A stretch of DNA of 11,808 nucleotides from an uncultured Bacteroidota bacterium (GCA_900545215.1 UQXW01000057.1:1-11808), one strand, 5' to 3'; positions 1-6,661 are shown, counted from the stretch's first letter. Notes: generated by a model from the sequence alone, not told the origin. Made by a program: numbers and translations.

Positions 1-106
1 TTCGATAAAGTACGACTTGAGAGGGCCCCTGCCAATATTCTTCGACAGTGTTTCCTATCGGAGTGAGCGATCCCAACCCGGTAACGACAACTCGTCTCAT
101 TTCCAT
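1..106 (-). CDS. fabF: 3-oxoacyl-ACP synthase II (FabF), 5' part only
   Basis: This is the first 35 codons of a leftward gene that leaves the window at base 1. The N-terminus reads MEMRRVVVTGLGSLTPIGNT followed by VEEYW, the classic opening of beta-ketoacyl-ACP synthase II, which elongates acyl-ACP with malonyl-ACP in fatty acid synthesis. The ATG at 104-106 is preferred over the one at 98-100 because family members begin M-E-[LM]-[KR]-R. It starts 12 bp after the acpP stop codon, so the two genes are almost certainly one operon driven by the acpP promoter; acpP-fabF is a widely conserved pair. After EYW the reading (QGPSQVVLYR) no longer looks like the family, which should give a Gly-rich stretch and then a P-I-x-x-F-D type sequence. 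Only about 30 bases are available to judge this, so identity is secure but intactness is not. Confidence 0.85.
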   Translation of the reverse strand, partial: MEMRRVVVTGLGSLTPIGNTVEEYWQGPSQVVLYR

Positions 107-118
107 ATCGAAATGAAA

Positions 119-355
119 TTATTTTGTTGCGTTTTCGATGTATGCGATTGCATCACCAACAGTTGCGATTTTCTCTGCTTGATCGTCAGGAATGGAAAGA
201 TTGAATTCTTTTTCCAATTCCATAATCAATTCCACTGTGTCCAATGAATCTGCCCCCAAATCTCCTGTGAAACTTGCCTCAGGAGTAACTTGACTTTCTT
301 CTACACCTAGCTTATCAACCACGATAGCTATTACTTTTGTTGCAATTTCAGACAT
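119..355 (-). CDS. acpP: acyl carrier protein
   Basis: A complete 78-residue acyl carrier protein, the usual size for bacterial AcpP. The Asp-Ser-Leu phosphopantetheine attachment motif is at residues 36-38 (context GADSLDTVE), so Ser37 should carry the 4'-phosphopantetheine arm. The acidic four-helix composition (ELIMELEKEF, then IPDDQAEKI) is typical, with helix II rich in Glu/Asp for docking fatty-acid synthase enzymes. It shuttles acyl intermediates in the cytosol. fabF follows 12 bp downstream on the same strand, which fits a fatty-acid synthesis operon. A Bacteroidota-type promoter lies about 35-65 bp upstream. No strong ribosome-binding site is visible before the ATG, which is normal in this phylum. 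The identification is essentially certain. Confidence 0.97.
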   Translation of the reverse strand: MSEIATKVIAIVVDKLGVEESQVTPEASFTGDLGADSLDTVELIMELEKEFNLSIPDDQAEKIATVGDAIAYIENATK

Positions 356-389
356 ATCTACTATAAGTTTTATGAATTAAACTGGCTTG

Positions 390-420
390 CAAAGGAACGA
401 AAAAATCTCCATTCCAGCAA
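390..420 (-). promoter_or_regulatory. promoter of acpP-fabF
   Basis: Read leftward there is TTG (418-420), a 20-base spacer, and TTCCTTTG (390-397). This matches the Bacteroidota -33/-7 pattern TTTG-N19-21-TAnnTTTG with one mismatch in the -7 box. Transcription would begin near 384, giving acpP a leader of roughly 30 bases. Confidence 0.6.
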
Positions 421-468
421 TAAATCAGGTCTTAAATGATTGCTTTCTTTCTTTAATCGATTAGTAAC

Positions 469-490
469 AAAGACTTTACAAAATGTCTTT
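469..490. repeat. small inverted repeat in the acpP/purN divergent gap
   Basis: AAAGAC (469-474) and GTCTTT (485-490) are perfect inverted arms around a 10-base A/T-rich centre. They sit between the divergent acpP and purN promoters. This could be an operator-like dyad, or chance in an A/T-rich stretch; nothing further supports a function. Confidence 0.25.
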
Positions 491-525
491 TTCCATGCGT
501 TTTTTGCCTTTTCAAGCTGTTTTCC

Positions 526-557
526 TTGCTTCAATCGACCGAAAAATGCTACTTTTG
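526..557 (+). promoter_or_regulatory. promoter of purN
   Basis: TTG (526-528), a 21-base spacer, and an exact -7 box TACTTTTG (550-557). The box ends only four bases before the ATG at 562, so initiation would fall on or next to the start codon, implying a leaderless message. Confidence 0.6.
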
Positions 558-561
558 CAGC

Positions 562-1152
562 ATGAACCAAGACGAAAAAATCAAAACAAAAAAGCGAATT
601 GCGATTTTCGCTTCCGGAAGCGGCACGAACTTCCAACAGATATGCGAATACTTTCACGACGATGCCGATATAACGGTCGATATTCTGATTGTAAACAAAG
701 AAAAGGCTTACGTAAGACAAAGAGCTCGCAACCTCGGGGTCGAAGATTACTACTTCAATCGGGAGGATTTCTATCATACAAACAAGATTGTGGACTTATT
801 GTTGTCAAGAGGGGTGGATTTAATTGTGTTGGCAGGATTTCTGTGGTTGGTTCCCGAAAATCTTCTCTCTGCATTTCCGAACAAAATAATAAACATTCAC
901 CCTGCTTTGTTGCCGCACTATGGCGGCAAAGGAATGTACGGACATAATGTACACGAAGCAGTCATTGCTGCTCACGAAAAGGAGAGCGGAATTACCATAC
1001 ACTATGTGAACGAGCATTATGACAGCGGAGACATCATCTTTCAAGCCAAGTGTAAACTGACAGACCAAGATACGGTGGAAAGTCTCGAAGAAAAAATACA
1101 TCTTTTGGAGAAGGAGTATTACCCGAAAACCATAGAAAGAGTGTTGCGATAG
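562..1152 (+). CDS. purN: phosphoribosylglycinamide formyltransferase (GART)
   Basis: A 196-residue protein, about the normal length for PurN, which uses 10-formyl-THF to formylate GAR in the third step of purine synthesis in the cytosol. The N-terminal RIAIFASGSGTNF binds phosphoribosyl substrate. The active-site signature NIHPALLPHYGGKGMYG carries the catalytic Asn111 and His113, and the conserved Asp lies in EHYDSGDII (about residue 154). The ATG at 562 is chosen: it leaves ten unconserved polar residues before the conserved strand. An in-frame TTG at 526 would add 12 residues, but the promoter -7 box then falls inside the coding sequence. The gene is divergent from acpP and convergent with the TsaC/Sua5-like gene. 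There is no Shine-Dalgarno sequence, because the promoter abuts the start. Confidence 0.93.
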   Translation: MNQDEKIKTKKRIAIFASGSGTNFQQICEYFHDDADITVDILIVNKEKAYVRQRARNLGVEDYYFNREDFYHTNKIVDLLLSRGVDLIVLAGFLWLVPENLLSAFPNKIINIHPALLPHYGGKGMYGHNVHEAVIAAHEKESGITIHYVNEHYDSGDIIFQAKCKLTDQDTVESLEEKIHLLEKEYYPKTIERVLR

Positions 1153-1200
1153 CTATCCTCTCCCGTTTTGCGTGAGGACGGTCTGCCATTGATTTGTTTT

Positions 1201-1237
1201 CTTGTTCCCAAACGGTTGAGAGAAAGCGGGGAACAGG
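1201..1237. repeat. hairpin between purN and the TsaC-like gene (distal)
   Basis: CTTGTTCCC (1201-1209) pairs with GGGAACAGG (1229-1237) with one G-T wobble, around a 19-base loop. No T-run follows, so it is not a canonical terminator. It is the first of three hairpins in this 286-bp convergent gap. Confidence 0.35.
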
Positions 1238-1268
1238 CATTCCGGACGATGCGAACGAGTTTTTTTGT

Positions 1269-1303
1269 ATGGCGAACAAGACTTGCTTCAAGTGGTTCGC
1301 CAT
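1269..1303. repeat. long hairpin between purN and the TsaC-like gene
   Basis: ATGGCGAAC (1269-1277) is perfectly complementary to GTTCGCCAT (1295-1303). Inside, ACTTG pairs with CAAGT around a CTT loop, giving a 9+5 bp two-part stem with a small internal loop. A T7 run lies just before it, not after it on the plus strand. It may act in RNA stability or termination with the next hairpin. Confidence 0.45.
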
Positions 1304-1318
1304 TTCCTTTACAATAAA

Positions 1319-1392
1319 ACGCCGATTCACGAAAATGAATCGGCGTAAGAATTTTTTCTTTCGGCGTTTTGGTTCAAACGAATCGGCGTTAC
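1319..1392. repeat. GAATCGGCG repeat, copy A, forming a terminator-like hairpin
   Basis: ACGCCGATTC (1319-1328) and GAATCGGCGT (1337-1346) form a perfect 10-bp stem with an 8-base loop. It is followed by AAGAATTTTTTCTTTC on the plus strand and by TTTTATTGT on the minus strand, so it could stop both purN and pepE/TsaC transcripts. A third GAATCGGCG lies at 1380-1388. The 20-base stretch AATTTTTTCTTTCGGCGTTT (1350-1369) recurs exactly at 9755-9774, and flanking similarity extends on both sides, so this is an interspersed repeat as well as a likely bidirectional terminator. Confidence 0.7.
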
Positions 1393-1438
1393 GATTTCAT
1401 GCTTTGCAAATAGCGTTAAATCAAGGCGTTGTTTATTG

Positions 1439-1984
1439 CTATCGAATTTGTTTCAATCCGCCCTTTCCGTCTATCAGAATTACCGAAGAGGCGGCGTGCT
1501 TCTTTGTATCGTCTCTCTCGCATTCTGCAACGAAGTCCACCAAGCCGAGAAGCCTTTCATCTATTTGCGAAAAGTTCTCCGGAGACGGCATACCGCCGAA
1601 ATTGGCAGAGGTGCTGACTATCGGTTTGCCGAATTGTGCGAGAAGTTGCCGACAGTATGCATGATTCGGTATGCGAATGCCTATGCTGCTGTTTTGTGAA
1701 AGCAAATCGAGGGGAAGATTTCGGGCTTTCGGGTATATTATTGTAGTGGGCTGTGTGCAGGAACGGAGAATTTGCAATGCTTTTTCGGGAATTTGCTCCA
1801 CATATTTTCGCAACATATTCTCATCTTCAACCAAAATCAACAGACTTTTTCCCTTTTCCCTGCCTTTGATTGCTGTGAGATGTTCCACTGCTCGACGGTT
1901 CGTGGCATCGCAACCCAACCCCCATATAGTATCGGTGGGGTAAAGAATTACCCCACCTTCATTCAAAACCTCGACTTCTTTCAT
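1439..1984 (-). CDS. TsaC/Sua5/YciO-family protein (likely threonylcarbamoyl-AMP synthase)
   Basis: A 181-residue YrdC-fold protein. The hallmarks are all present: the N-terminal GGVILYPTDTIWGLGCDA, the KGREKGKSLLILV segment (residues about 40-52) with the K-x-R and later Lys that bind ATP and bicarbonate, the middle SIGIRIPNH, and the late PIVSTSANFGG motif. These enzymes make L-threonylcarbamoyladenylate from Thr, bicarbonate and ATP, for t6A37 on ANN-decoding tRNAs. There is no C-terminal Sua5 domain, so it is the short TsaC or YciO form; YciO paralogues lack full activity and cannot be ruled out without searching the rest of the genome. It starts 13 bp after the pepE stop and shares its promoter. 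Confidence 0.88.
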   Translation of the reverse strand: MKEVEVLNEGGVILYPTDTIWGLGCDATNRRAVEHLTAIKGREKGKSLLILVEDENMLRKYVEQIPEKALQILRSCTQPTTIIYPKARNLPLDLLSQNSSIGIRIPNHAYCRQLLAQFGKPIVSTSANFGGMPSPENFSQIDERLLGLVDFVAECERDDTKKHAASSVILIDGKGGLKQIR

Positions 1985-1997
1985 CGCATTTGTCGTT

Positions 1998-2717
1998 TTA
2001 CTTCATCAGGAAGTTTATGTCGGCGTTCAAATCATATTCCTTTGGTTCGTCTGCACCATGGAATACTTTCATTTTGTTGTCTCTGCCGATTAGTTTCAAT
2101 TTGCCCTCTTTCAATCTCAATGCGGTGGCTTCTCTGATTGCCGCAACGTAAACATCGGGATTTACTTTGGTGAACTCGTTCAATCTGTCGTCTCTTGTTT
2201 CTCCTCCGTGTTTCGGATCGAAGAAATCGGTGTAGTGAGGGTTTATCTGGAATGGTACCAACTTCATGCAATCGAAGCTCTCGGGTTCTATAATCGGCAT
2301 GTCGTTGGTCGTTTTAAGGCTCAAACCTGCGACATTGCTGCCTGCCGACCAGCCCATGTAGGCAACGCCTTCGGAGGCTCTTTGCGAGATAAGTTCCATA
2401 ATGCCGTTTCTGTAAAGTTCATAGACCAAATGGAAAGTGTTTCCGCCGCCCACGGCTATGCACTCTGCTTCTTGCACCGCTTTCTTGGCATCTTTCTCCT
2501 TGTGAATGCTGTAAAGGTTCAATCCCAAGCCTTTGAAAACGTTGGCGACCTTTGTTTCATAGTTGTCGTATCCCATTGATACTCCGGCGTAAGGTATGAA
2601 CAATACGTTCTTAACTCCGCTTTCGGTGCAGAAATCCTTAATCATGTCCTTGCACCAATCCAAATACTTTTCTCCTGCATTGGTGGAATTGCTGATAAGC
2701 AACAAATTTCTTTTCAT
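1998..2717 (-). CDS. pepE: peptidase E (alpha-aspartyl dipeptidase, family S51)
   Basis: A 239-residue cytosolic serine dipeptidase that cleaves N-terminal Asp-X dipeptides. The nucleophile elbow is GWSAGSNVAG, with Ser124. Asp139 (in TTNDMPIIEP) and His161 (in FQINPHYTDFF) sit 15 and 37 residues further on. That is exactly the spacing of the Ser120-Asp135-His157 triad known in Salmonella PepE. The glutamine-amidotransferase-like fold is evident from IAVGGGNTFHLVYEL before the nucleophile. There is no signal peptide. It is the first gene of a leftward pair with the TsaC/Sua5-like gene; the functional link is unclear and is probably only co-expression. An exact -7 box lies 29 bp upstream. Confidence 0.94.
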   Translation of the reverse strand: MKRNLLLISNSTNAGEKYLDWCKDMIKDFCTESGVKNVLFIPYAGVSMGYDNYETKVANVFKGLGLNLYSIHKEKDAKKAVQEAECIAVGGGNTFHLVYELYRNGIMELISQRASEGVAYMGWSAGSNVAGLSLKTTNDMPIIEPESFDCMKLVPFQINPHYTDFFDPKHGGETRDDRLNEFTKVNPDVYVAAIREATALRLKEGKLKLIGRDNKMKVFHGADEPKEYDLNADINFLMK

Positions 2718-2745
2718 CTGTGATAAATATTATGTTTCAAAGTCG

Positions 2746-2753
2746 CAAAGATA
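2746..2753 (-). promoter_or_regulatory. -7 box of the pepE promoter
   Basis: TATCTTTG read leftward is an exact match to TAnnTTTG, 28 bases before the pepE start codon. About 19 bases further upstream is only a weak TTTCG in the -33 position. That position falls within a small hairpin (2757-2778), so this site could both end the upstream operon and start pepE. Confidence 0.6.
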
Positions 2754-2756
2754 AGA

Positions 2757-2778
2757 CTTTCCGCCAAAACGGCGAAAG
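2757..2778 (-). terminator. possible terminator of the glycosyltransferase operon
   Basis: Read leftward, CTTTC-GCC pairs with GGC-(G)-GAAAG around a GTTTT loop, with one bulged G. It lies 28-50 bp after the last glycosyltransferase stop. No long T-run follows (only TCTTATCTTT), so termination is plausible but weak. The same hairpin overlaps the -33 region of the pepE promoter. Confidence 0.35.
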
Positions 2779-2805
2779 AGAACGACTGAAAGCATGATAT
2801 GAATG

Positions 2806-3972
2806 CTATTGTTTTTTCGGCAAAGCGTCGAAAATTCTGTTTATTTCTTCCCATGAGAAGTGGGAAAGAACATATTTGCGGGCGGCTTTGCCGATTTTCG
2901 ACATTTCATCTTCGGAATGCAGACAGCGAAGCAAAGCCTCGGCATTTTCCTCGGCTGTATCGGCAATCAGGATTTGCTTTTCGTCCTTTGCACCCAAGGC
3001 TTTGTTGGCAAGTGAGGAGGAAATGCAACAAACGGAGCAGCTCATGGCTTCGAGCAATTTGTTTTGCAATCCTGTGCCTATCTGCATCGGTGCAATGAAG
3101 AAGCGGCTTTGCAAATACATCTGTCGCATATCCGGAACGTTCTCCGCTATTGTTACATGTTTTCCTGCAAGTCGGCGGACGCTTTCCGGCGGATTTATTC
3201 CGGCTATGCACACTGTGGCTTCAGGAGACTTCGTCCAAACCAAAGGCATTATCTCTTTAAGAAGGAATAAAGCCGCAACTATGTTCGGTTTATAGCCCAT
3301 GTTGCCGCAAAACAATATATCATATTTTTTCCCCGTCGCTTGCGGTTCTGCAAGGTACTTTTCTCCCAATCCGTTGGCAACAATGCGGACGGTATTACGC
3401 CTTTTGTCTGCAAGCAAATCCCTGTCGGAAGCGGTGATTATGGTTTGCATATCGAAAATGTCGAACATTTTGCTTTCGTAACGTCTTAACTTTCGAGCCT
3501 CATAAAGAAAGAAAAACTTTGAAAGAATGTTGCTCTTTTTTGCCCGCCTGTACATGTTTGCGGAAAGGGTGTCTTGAAAATCCAAAACCTGATAACGATT
3601 TTGATTTTCGGCATAAGGAGCTGTGCGAACGAATTGATAGTAGCATATATCGGGATTATGTTCGGACAAAAAAGCATTGTATGTTTCTTTCGCTTTATGG
3701 GAACGATAGTAAACGACTTGCAGGGGTAGGGGAGAAAAGAACGAAAAAAGAATTCGGAAGATTTGAAGCGGTTTCTTCAAATCGAATATCTCTATATCCT
3801 TGCAATAAGGTCGCAGACGACTGACATCGTCCTCGGCAATCTTCTCATGGTTAAGACAGAAAAGGTAAATATCATGATGTTTCGACAATTCGACAATCTG
3901 ATGATAAGCCCTGAGCTTATCACCCTTTGTCAAAGGGTATGGAAAACGCGAAAGAAATACCGAGATTTTCAT
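2806..3972 (-). CDS. glycosyltransferase, GT4-like (GT-B fold)
   Basis: A 388-residue GT-B glycosyltransferase. The N-terminal half opens with KISVFLSRFPYPLTKGDKLR, the acceptor-domain start typical of GT4 enzymes. The C-terminal half contains LFCGNMGYKPNIVAALFL and then GTGLQNKLLEAM (residues 299-310), the donor-binding region with the conserved acidic residue that contacts nucleotide sugar. No transmembrane helix or signal peptide is seen, so it probably acts at the inner face of the cytoplasmic membrane. It is the last of three leftward genes, 28 bp after another GT4-like enzyme and downstream of an LptF/G-type permease. This context suggests LPS core, O-antigen or another surface glycan. 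Donor and acceptor cannot be read from sequence. The fold call is firm; the substrate is unknown. Confidence 0.85.
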   Translation of the reverse strand: MKISVFLSRFPYPLTKGDKLRAYHQIVELSKHHDIYLFCLNHEKIAEDDVSRLRPYCKDIEIFDLKKPLQIFRILFSFFSPLPLQVVYYRSHKAKETYNAFLSEHNPDICYYQFVRTAPYAENQNRYQVLDFQDTLSANMYRRAKKSNILSKFFFLYEARKLRRYESKMFDIFDMQTIITASDRDLLADKRRNTVRIVANGLGEKYLAEPQATGKKYDILFCGNMGYKPNIVAALFLLKEIMPLVWTKSPEATVCIAGINPPESVRRLAGKHVTIAENVPDMRQMYLQSRFFIAPMQIGTGLQNKLLEAMSCSVCCISSSLANKALGAKDEKQILIADTAEENAEALLRCLHSEDEMSKIGKAARKYVLSHFSWEEINRIFDALPKKQ

Positions 3973-4000
3973 TTCAATTCCGTTTGTTGGTAATGATGTG

Positions 4001-5200
4001 TTATGCTTCGAGCAATTCCTTGTAGTATCGGCTGATTTCCTTTGCTATGTTGTCGGTATTGTATTTTGTCGCTATGAGTCTGGCAGCACATTTGCCGATT
4101 TCTTTTGCATAGGCAGGGTCTTCGAGGCATTTCTTTACCGCATCGGCAAACTCTTTCGGCGTGTCTGCAATCAGAATGTTCTTTCCGTCTTCATACATCA
4201 AGCCTTCCGCAGCTATGGTGGTGGCAATCACCGTCTTGCCTATGCTCATGGCTTCTATGATTTTTATTCTTATTCCGCTGCCGGACAACAAAGGAACAAC
4301 CATTATTTGTTTGCTCGTCATGAAACGGATACTGTCATCGACCTCTCCGACCATGTGAACATCTTTTTCGTCGTAATTCAAAAGCCAATCGGGCATGTTT
4401 CTTCCCGCAAAGTAGGCTTTGACCTGCGGAGATGCTGCTTTGACGCTTTGCCAGCACTCATCGAGAAACCATTTTATGCCTTGCACATTGGGAAACCAGT
4501 TCATGCTTCCTATATGAAAGATTGTATTCTCCTCTTCCAATACATCGGGTAGAATTTCCGGAGTATCCATTCCGACAGCAACGGCTTTGCACAATCTCCG
4601 ACAGCCGTTTTCGACGAAGTATTCGGCATCTGTCTCCGTCACGGGAAAGATTGCATCGTAATCGTTCACTTTTTGCTTTTCGTAGTTCGCCAATGTGAGC
4701 GAAAGATGTTTGAGATAATAGCGTTTGAACGGGTTCTTGGTTGCCTTGTATGTACGTTTCCATATTTTGTTCTCCACATTGGGCGAACGCAAAACCACTT
4801 TTGCTTTACTCAAAGAACGAACCAACGGAAGGTAAGGTGTGAGGAAGATACTTTCCATTTGAATTATGTCGAACTCCTCCCGTTTCAATATCTCTGCAAT
4901 CTTGGTTTTCATTGCCGTACTGATGAATCGTTTTACGTGATAGCTTTCTCCGAGCAGGAAAGCCTCCATTGCAGGAATGAGTTTTATGTCCAAATCCACA
5001 AAAACGGTCTCGAATGATGTTCTCTCTATGTAATCCTTCGGCATTGTTGCGATATTGCAGGGGTGTTTCTTAGAATGGAAAGCAAGAACCTTAACACTAT
5101 GTCCCATATTCAGCAATCCTTCCGTCAAAGAGTTCATACCCATTGCTCCACCGTCCGTTGCAGGAAACGGAGGCTTATAACAAATTTGCAGTATCTTCAT
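4001..5200 (-). CDS. glycosyltransferase, GT4-like (GT-B fold)
   Basis: A 399-residue GT4-type enzyme, related in layout to its downstream neighbour. It begins KILQICYKPPFPATDGGAMG, a glycine-rich acceptor loop, and later has IFHIGSMNWFPNVQGIKWFL, a VHMVGEVDD segment, and GSGIRIKIIEAMSIGKTVIA (residues 307-326), with the Glu-Ala-Met of the donor site. Both enzymes carry an ILIADT-type stretch after the donor site, which suggests they arose from a common ancestor. There is no signal peptide. Its start codon lies 26 bp inside the end of the upstream permease gene, so translation is probably coupled. The next glycosyltransferase follows after 28 bp. It likely adds a sugar to a lipid-linked or LPS-type acceptor; the sugar is not predictable. 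Confidence 0.86.
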   Translation of the reverse strand: MKILQICYKPPFPATDGGAMGMNSLTEGLLNMGHSVKVLAFHSKKHPCNIATMPKDYIERTSFETVFVDLDIKLIPAMEAFLLGESYHVKRFISTAMKTKIAEILKREEFDIIQMESIFLTPYLPLVRSLSKAKVVLRSPNVENKIWKRTYKATKNPFKRYYLKHLSLTLANYEKQKVNDYDAIFPVTETDAEYFVENGCRRLCKAVAVGMDTPEILPDVLEEENTIFHIGSMNWFPNVQGIKWFLDECWQSVKAASPQVKAYFAGRNMPDWLLNYDEKDVHMVGEVDDSIRFMTSKQIMVVPLLSGSGIRIKIIEAMSIGKTVIATTIAAEGLMYEDGKNILIADTPKEFADAVKKCLEDPAYAKEIGKCAARLIATKYNTDNIAKEISRYYKELLEA

Positions 5201-6620
5201 TTTCTCGATTGTGTTTCTTTTTTCTGATTTTATCTTTTATGAATGAGAATGCTTTAATCCAACGTTCCGGACTTAGAACGGCGGAATCGGAAGTCGCTTT
5301 CATCGTAAGAACCAAGCCTATCGGCAAGAAGACCAAGGAACTCAGCCACATACCGAACCACACGGGTATTTCGCCTTCCAAGGCTGCATTTTCGCCGATT
5401 TGTCCGAGTATATGATAAATTATGAAAGCGAGAGTGGAAATAACGACAGGCATTCCCAATCCACCTTTTCTTATAATCGCACCGAGCGGGGCACCGATAA
5501 AGAACAATATGAGGCAGGCTGCGGAAAGCGTGAACTTACGATGCAACTCTATTTGAAGCCTTCGTATGTATTCCATGTCGGATTTCATCTTCATCTTGTG
5601 GTTTTCGATTTCGCTTTGATAAAATTCCTCCCTTTTGTAGGCTATTTCCTCGAACTGTTTCTCTTGTTCCTTGCTTAATTTCCCGTTCTCGGCATATTGT
5701 TTTACGAAGTTTTCTCTGGCAAGTCTTCGTTCCTTTTCGATTTTATCGAATAACTCTTTCTTGATATAGGCTTCGTATTGTTCTTTTGCCGCAATCAGTG
5801 TATCGAGGCTTTGTTTCAGTTCAAAAACATCCAGCATCTTGTAGTGCCCGTCGTAGCGATTTTCATCTGTCTTTTGATATGCGAAATTGGAAATGTCGAA
5901 CCGTATATTTTGTTCTTCGTATTGCATTCGTATCAAGGGATAAGTAAATGTGTTTTCTTCGTTTACGTTCTCATCGAAGGTGTATCCGGAAAATAAACGA
6001 AAGACCAAAGTGTTGCCGTTGTCGCTTGTGAACATCTGTCCGCTGTCTGCAACAGTTACATTGATGTTCCCCAAATCCTTACTGTGGTCATAGATGATAA
6101 TGTCTTTAAGATAACGTCCTGTTTTGTCCTTTGCCCCGACTCTTATGGTATAGCCATCTATTTCCGTGTAGAACTCATTCGGTTTTATATTCAATGCCGG
6201 CTTCTTTGTCTTTATTTCATAGAGGATAAGCCTCAATTCGTTTGTGGCAGTCGGTATGACGTTGTTGGAAAATACGAATGCCAATCCGCAGAAGCAAAGA
6301 GATAATATTATCAACGGGCGGAAAATCCTCCATAAAGAAAGTCCGGAGGATTTCATTGCGACCAATTCATATCTTTCACCGAAGTTTCCCATCGTCATTA
6401 TGGAAGCCAAAAGAATGGAAAGCGGCAAAGCCATCGGTACAAGGGTAGCACATGCGTATGCAAGCATTTTTGCGATAACCGTCCATTCCAATCCCTTGCC
6501 GACAATCTGCTCTATTTTTCGCCAAACGAACTGCAGGAGCAATACGAATACCGCTATGGAGAACGTAAGTCCCAAAGGTCCGAGATAAGATTTGAGTATA
6601 TACTTGTCGAGTCTTTTCAC
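5175..6620 (-). CDS. LptF/LptG family lipopolysaccharide export permease (YjgP/YjgQ)
   Basis: A 481-residue inner-membrane protein of the LptF/LptG family, the permease half of the LptBFGC machine that extracts LPS and pushes it to the LptA bridge. Hydrophobic helices fall at about residues 15-33, 52-76, 99-118, 363-383, 389-407 and 420-440, the 3+3 arrangement of the family. Between them is a periplasmic beta-rich domain (about 125-260). Residues about 262-360 form a charged helical, coiled-coil-like insertion, so it is longer than the roughly 360-residue E. coli proteins; longer forms are common in Bacteroidota. The start codon is GTG (6618-6620); no earlier in-frame ATG gives a better N-terminus. 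It heads an operon with two glycosyltransferases, overlapping the first by 26 bp. LptF versus LptG cannot be decided here. Confidence 0.88.
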   Translation of the reverse strand: MKRLDKYILKSYLGPLGLTFSIAVFVLLLQFVWRKIEQIVGKGLEWTVIAKMLAYACATLVPMALPLSILLASIMTMGNFGERYELVAMKSSGLSLWRIFRPLIILSLCFCGLAFVFSNNVIPTATNELRLILYEIKTKKPALNIKPNEFYTEIDGYTIRVGAKDKTGRYLKDIIIYDHSKDLGNINVTVADSGQMFTSDNGNTLVFRLFSGYTFDENVNEENTFTYPLIRMQYEEQNIRFDISNFAYQKTDENRYDGHYKMLDVFELKQSLDTLIAAKEQYEAYIKKELFDKIEKERRLARENFVKQYAENGKLSKEQEKQFEEIAYKREEFYQSEIENHKMKMKSDMEYIRRLQIELHRKFTLSAACLILFFIGAPLGAIIRKGGLGMPVVISTLAFIIYHILGQIGENAALEGEIPVWFGMWLSSLVFLPIGLVLTMKATSDSAVLSPERWIKAFSFIKDKIRKKKHNRENEDTANLL

Positions 6621-6621
6621 T

Positions 6622-6634
6622 GTAACGCCGATTC
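6622..6634 (-). repeat. GAATCGGCGTTAC motif in the lptF/G-like leader
   Basis: Read leftward this is GAATCGGCGTTAC, identical to 1380-1392 on the plus strand. It lies between the predicted -7 box and the GTG start of the permease gene, so the transcript would begin at or near its first base. It is an isolated copy of the 9-mer that builds the two longer repeats. Confidence 0.5.
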
Positions 6635-6640
6635 AAGGAA

Positions 6641-6648
6641 CAAAAGTA
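6641..6648 (-). promoter_or_regulatory. -7 box of the lptF/G-glycosyltransferase operon
   Basis: TACTTTTG read leftward is an exact TAnnTTTG match, 20 bases before the GTG start. There is no clear TTG at the -33 position. That position overlaps the -7 box of the divergent peptidase promoter. Confidence 0.55.
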
Positions 6649-6661
6649 CGACATTTATTTG

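Noticed and set aside
526..561. TTG at 526 as a longer purN start
   Set aside because: The TTG is itself the -33 promoter element and the -7 box would fall inside the coding sequence; the ATG at 562 gives the family's normal length.
370..777. Minus-strand 135-codon frame across the acpP/purN gap and into purN
   Set aside because: It runs antisense to the well-supported purN gene and overlaps both divergent promoters.
483..947. Plus-strand 154-codon frame overlapping the start of purN
   Set aside because: It is a shifted-frame shadow of purN, with Arg/Cys-rich unpatterned translation.
1371..1379. GGTTCAAAC resembling a tRNA T-loop
   Set aside because: No matching acceptor stem, anticodon arm or D-arm is found around it; it is part of the interspersed repeat.
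1194..1664. Plus-strand frame sharing an NRRxNFFFRRF-like segment with another frame at 9629-9892
   Set aside because: The shared peptide is just the translation of the GAATCGGCG repeat; the first frame runs antisense through the TsaC-like gene and neither has start-site support.
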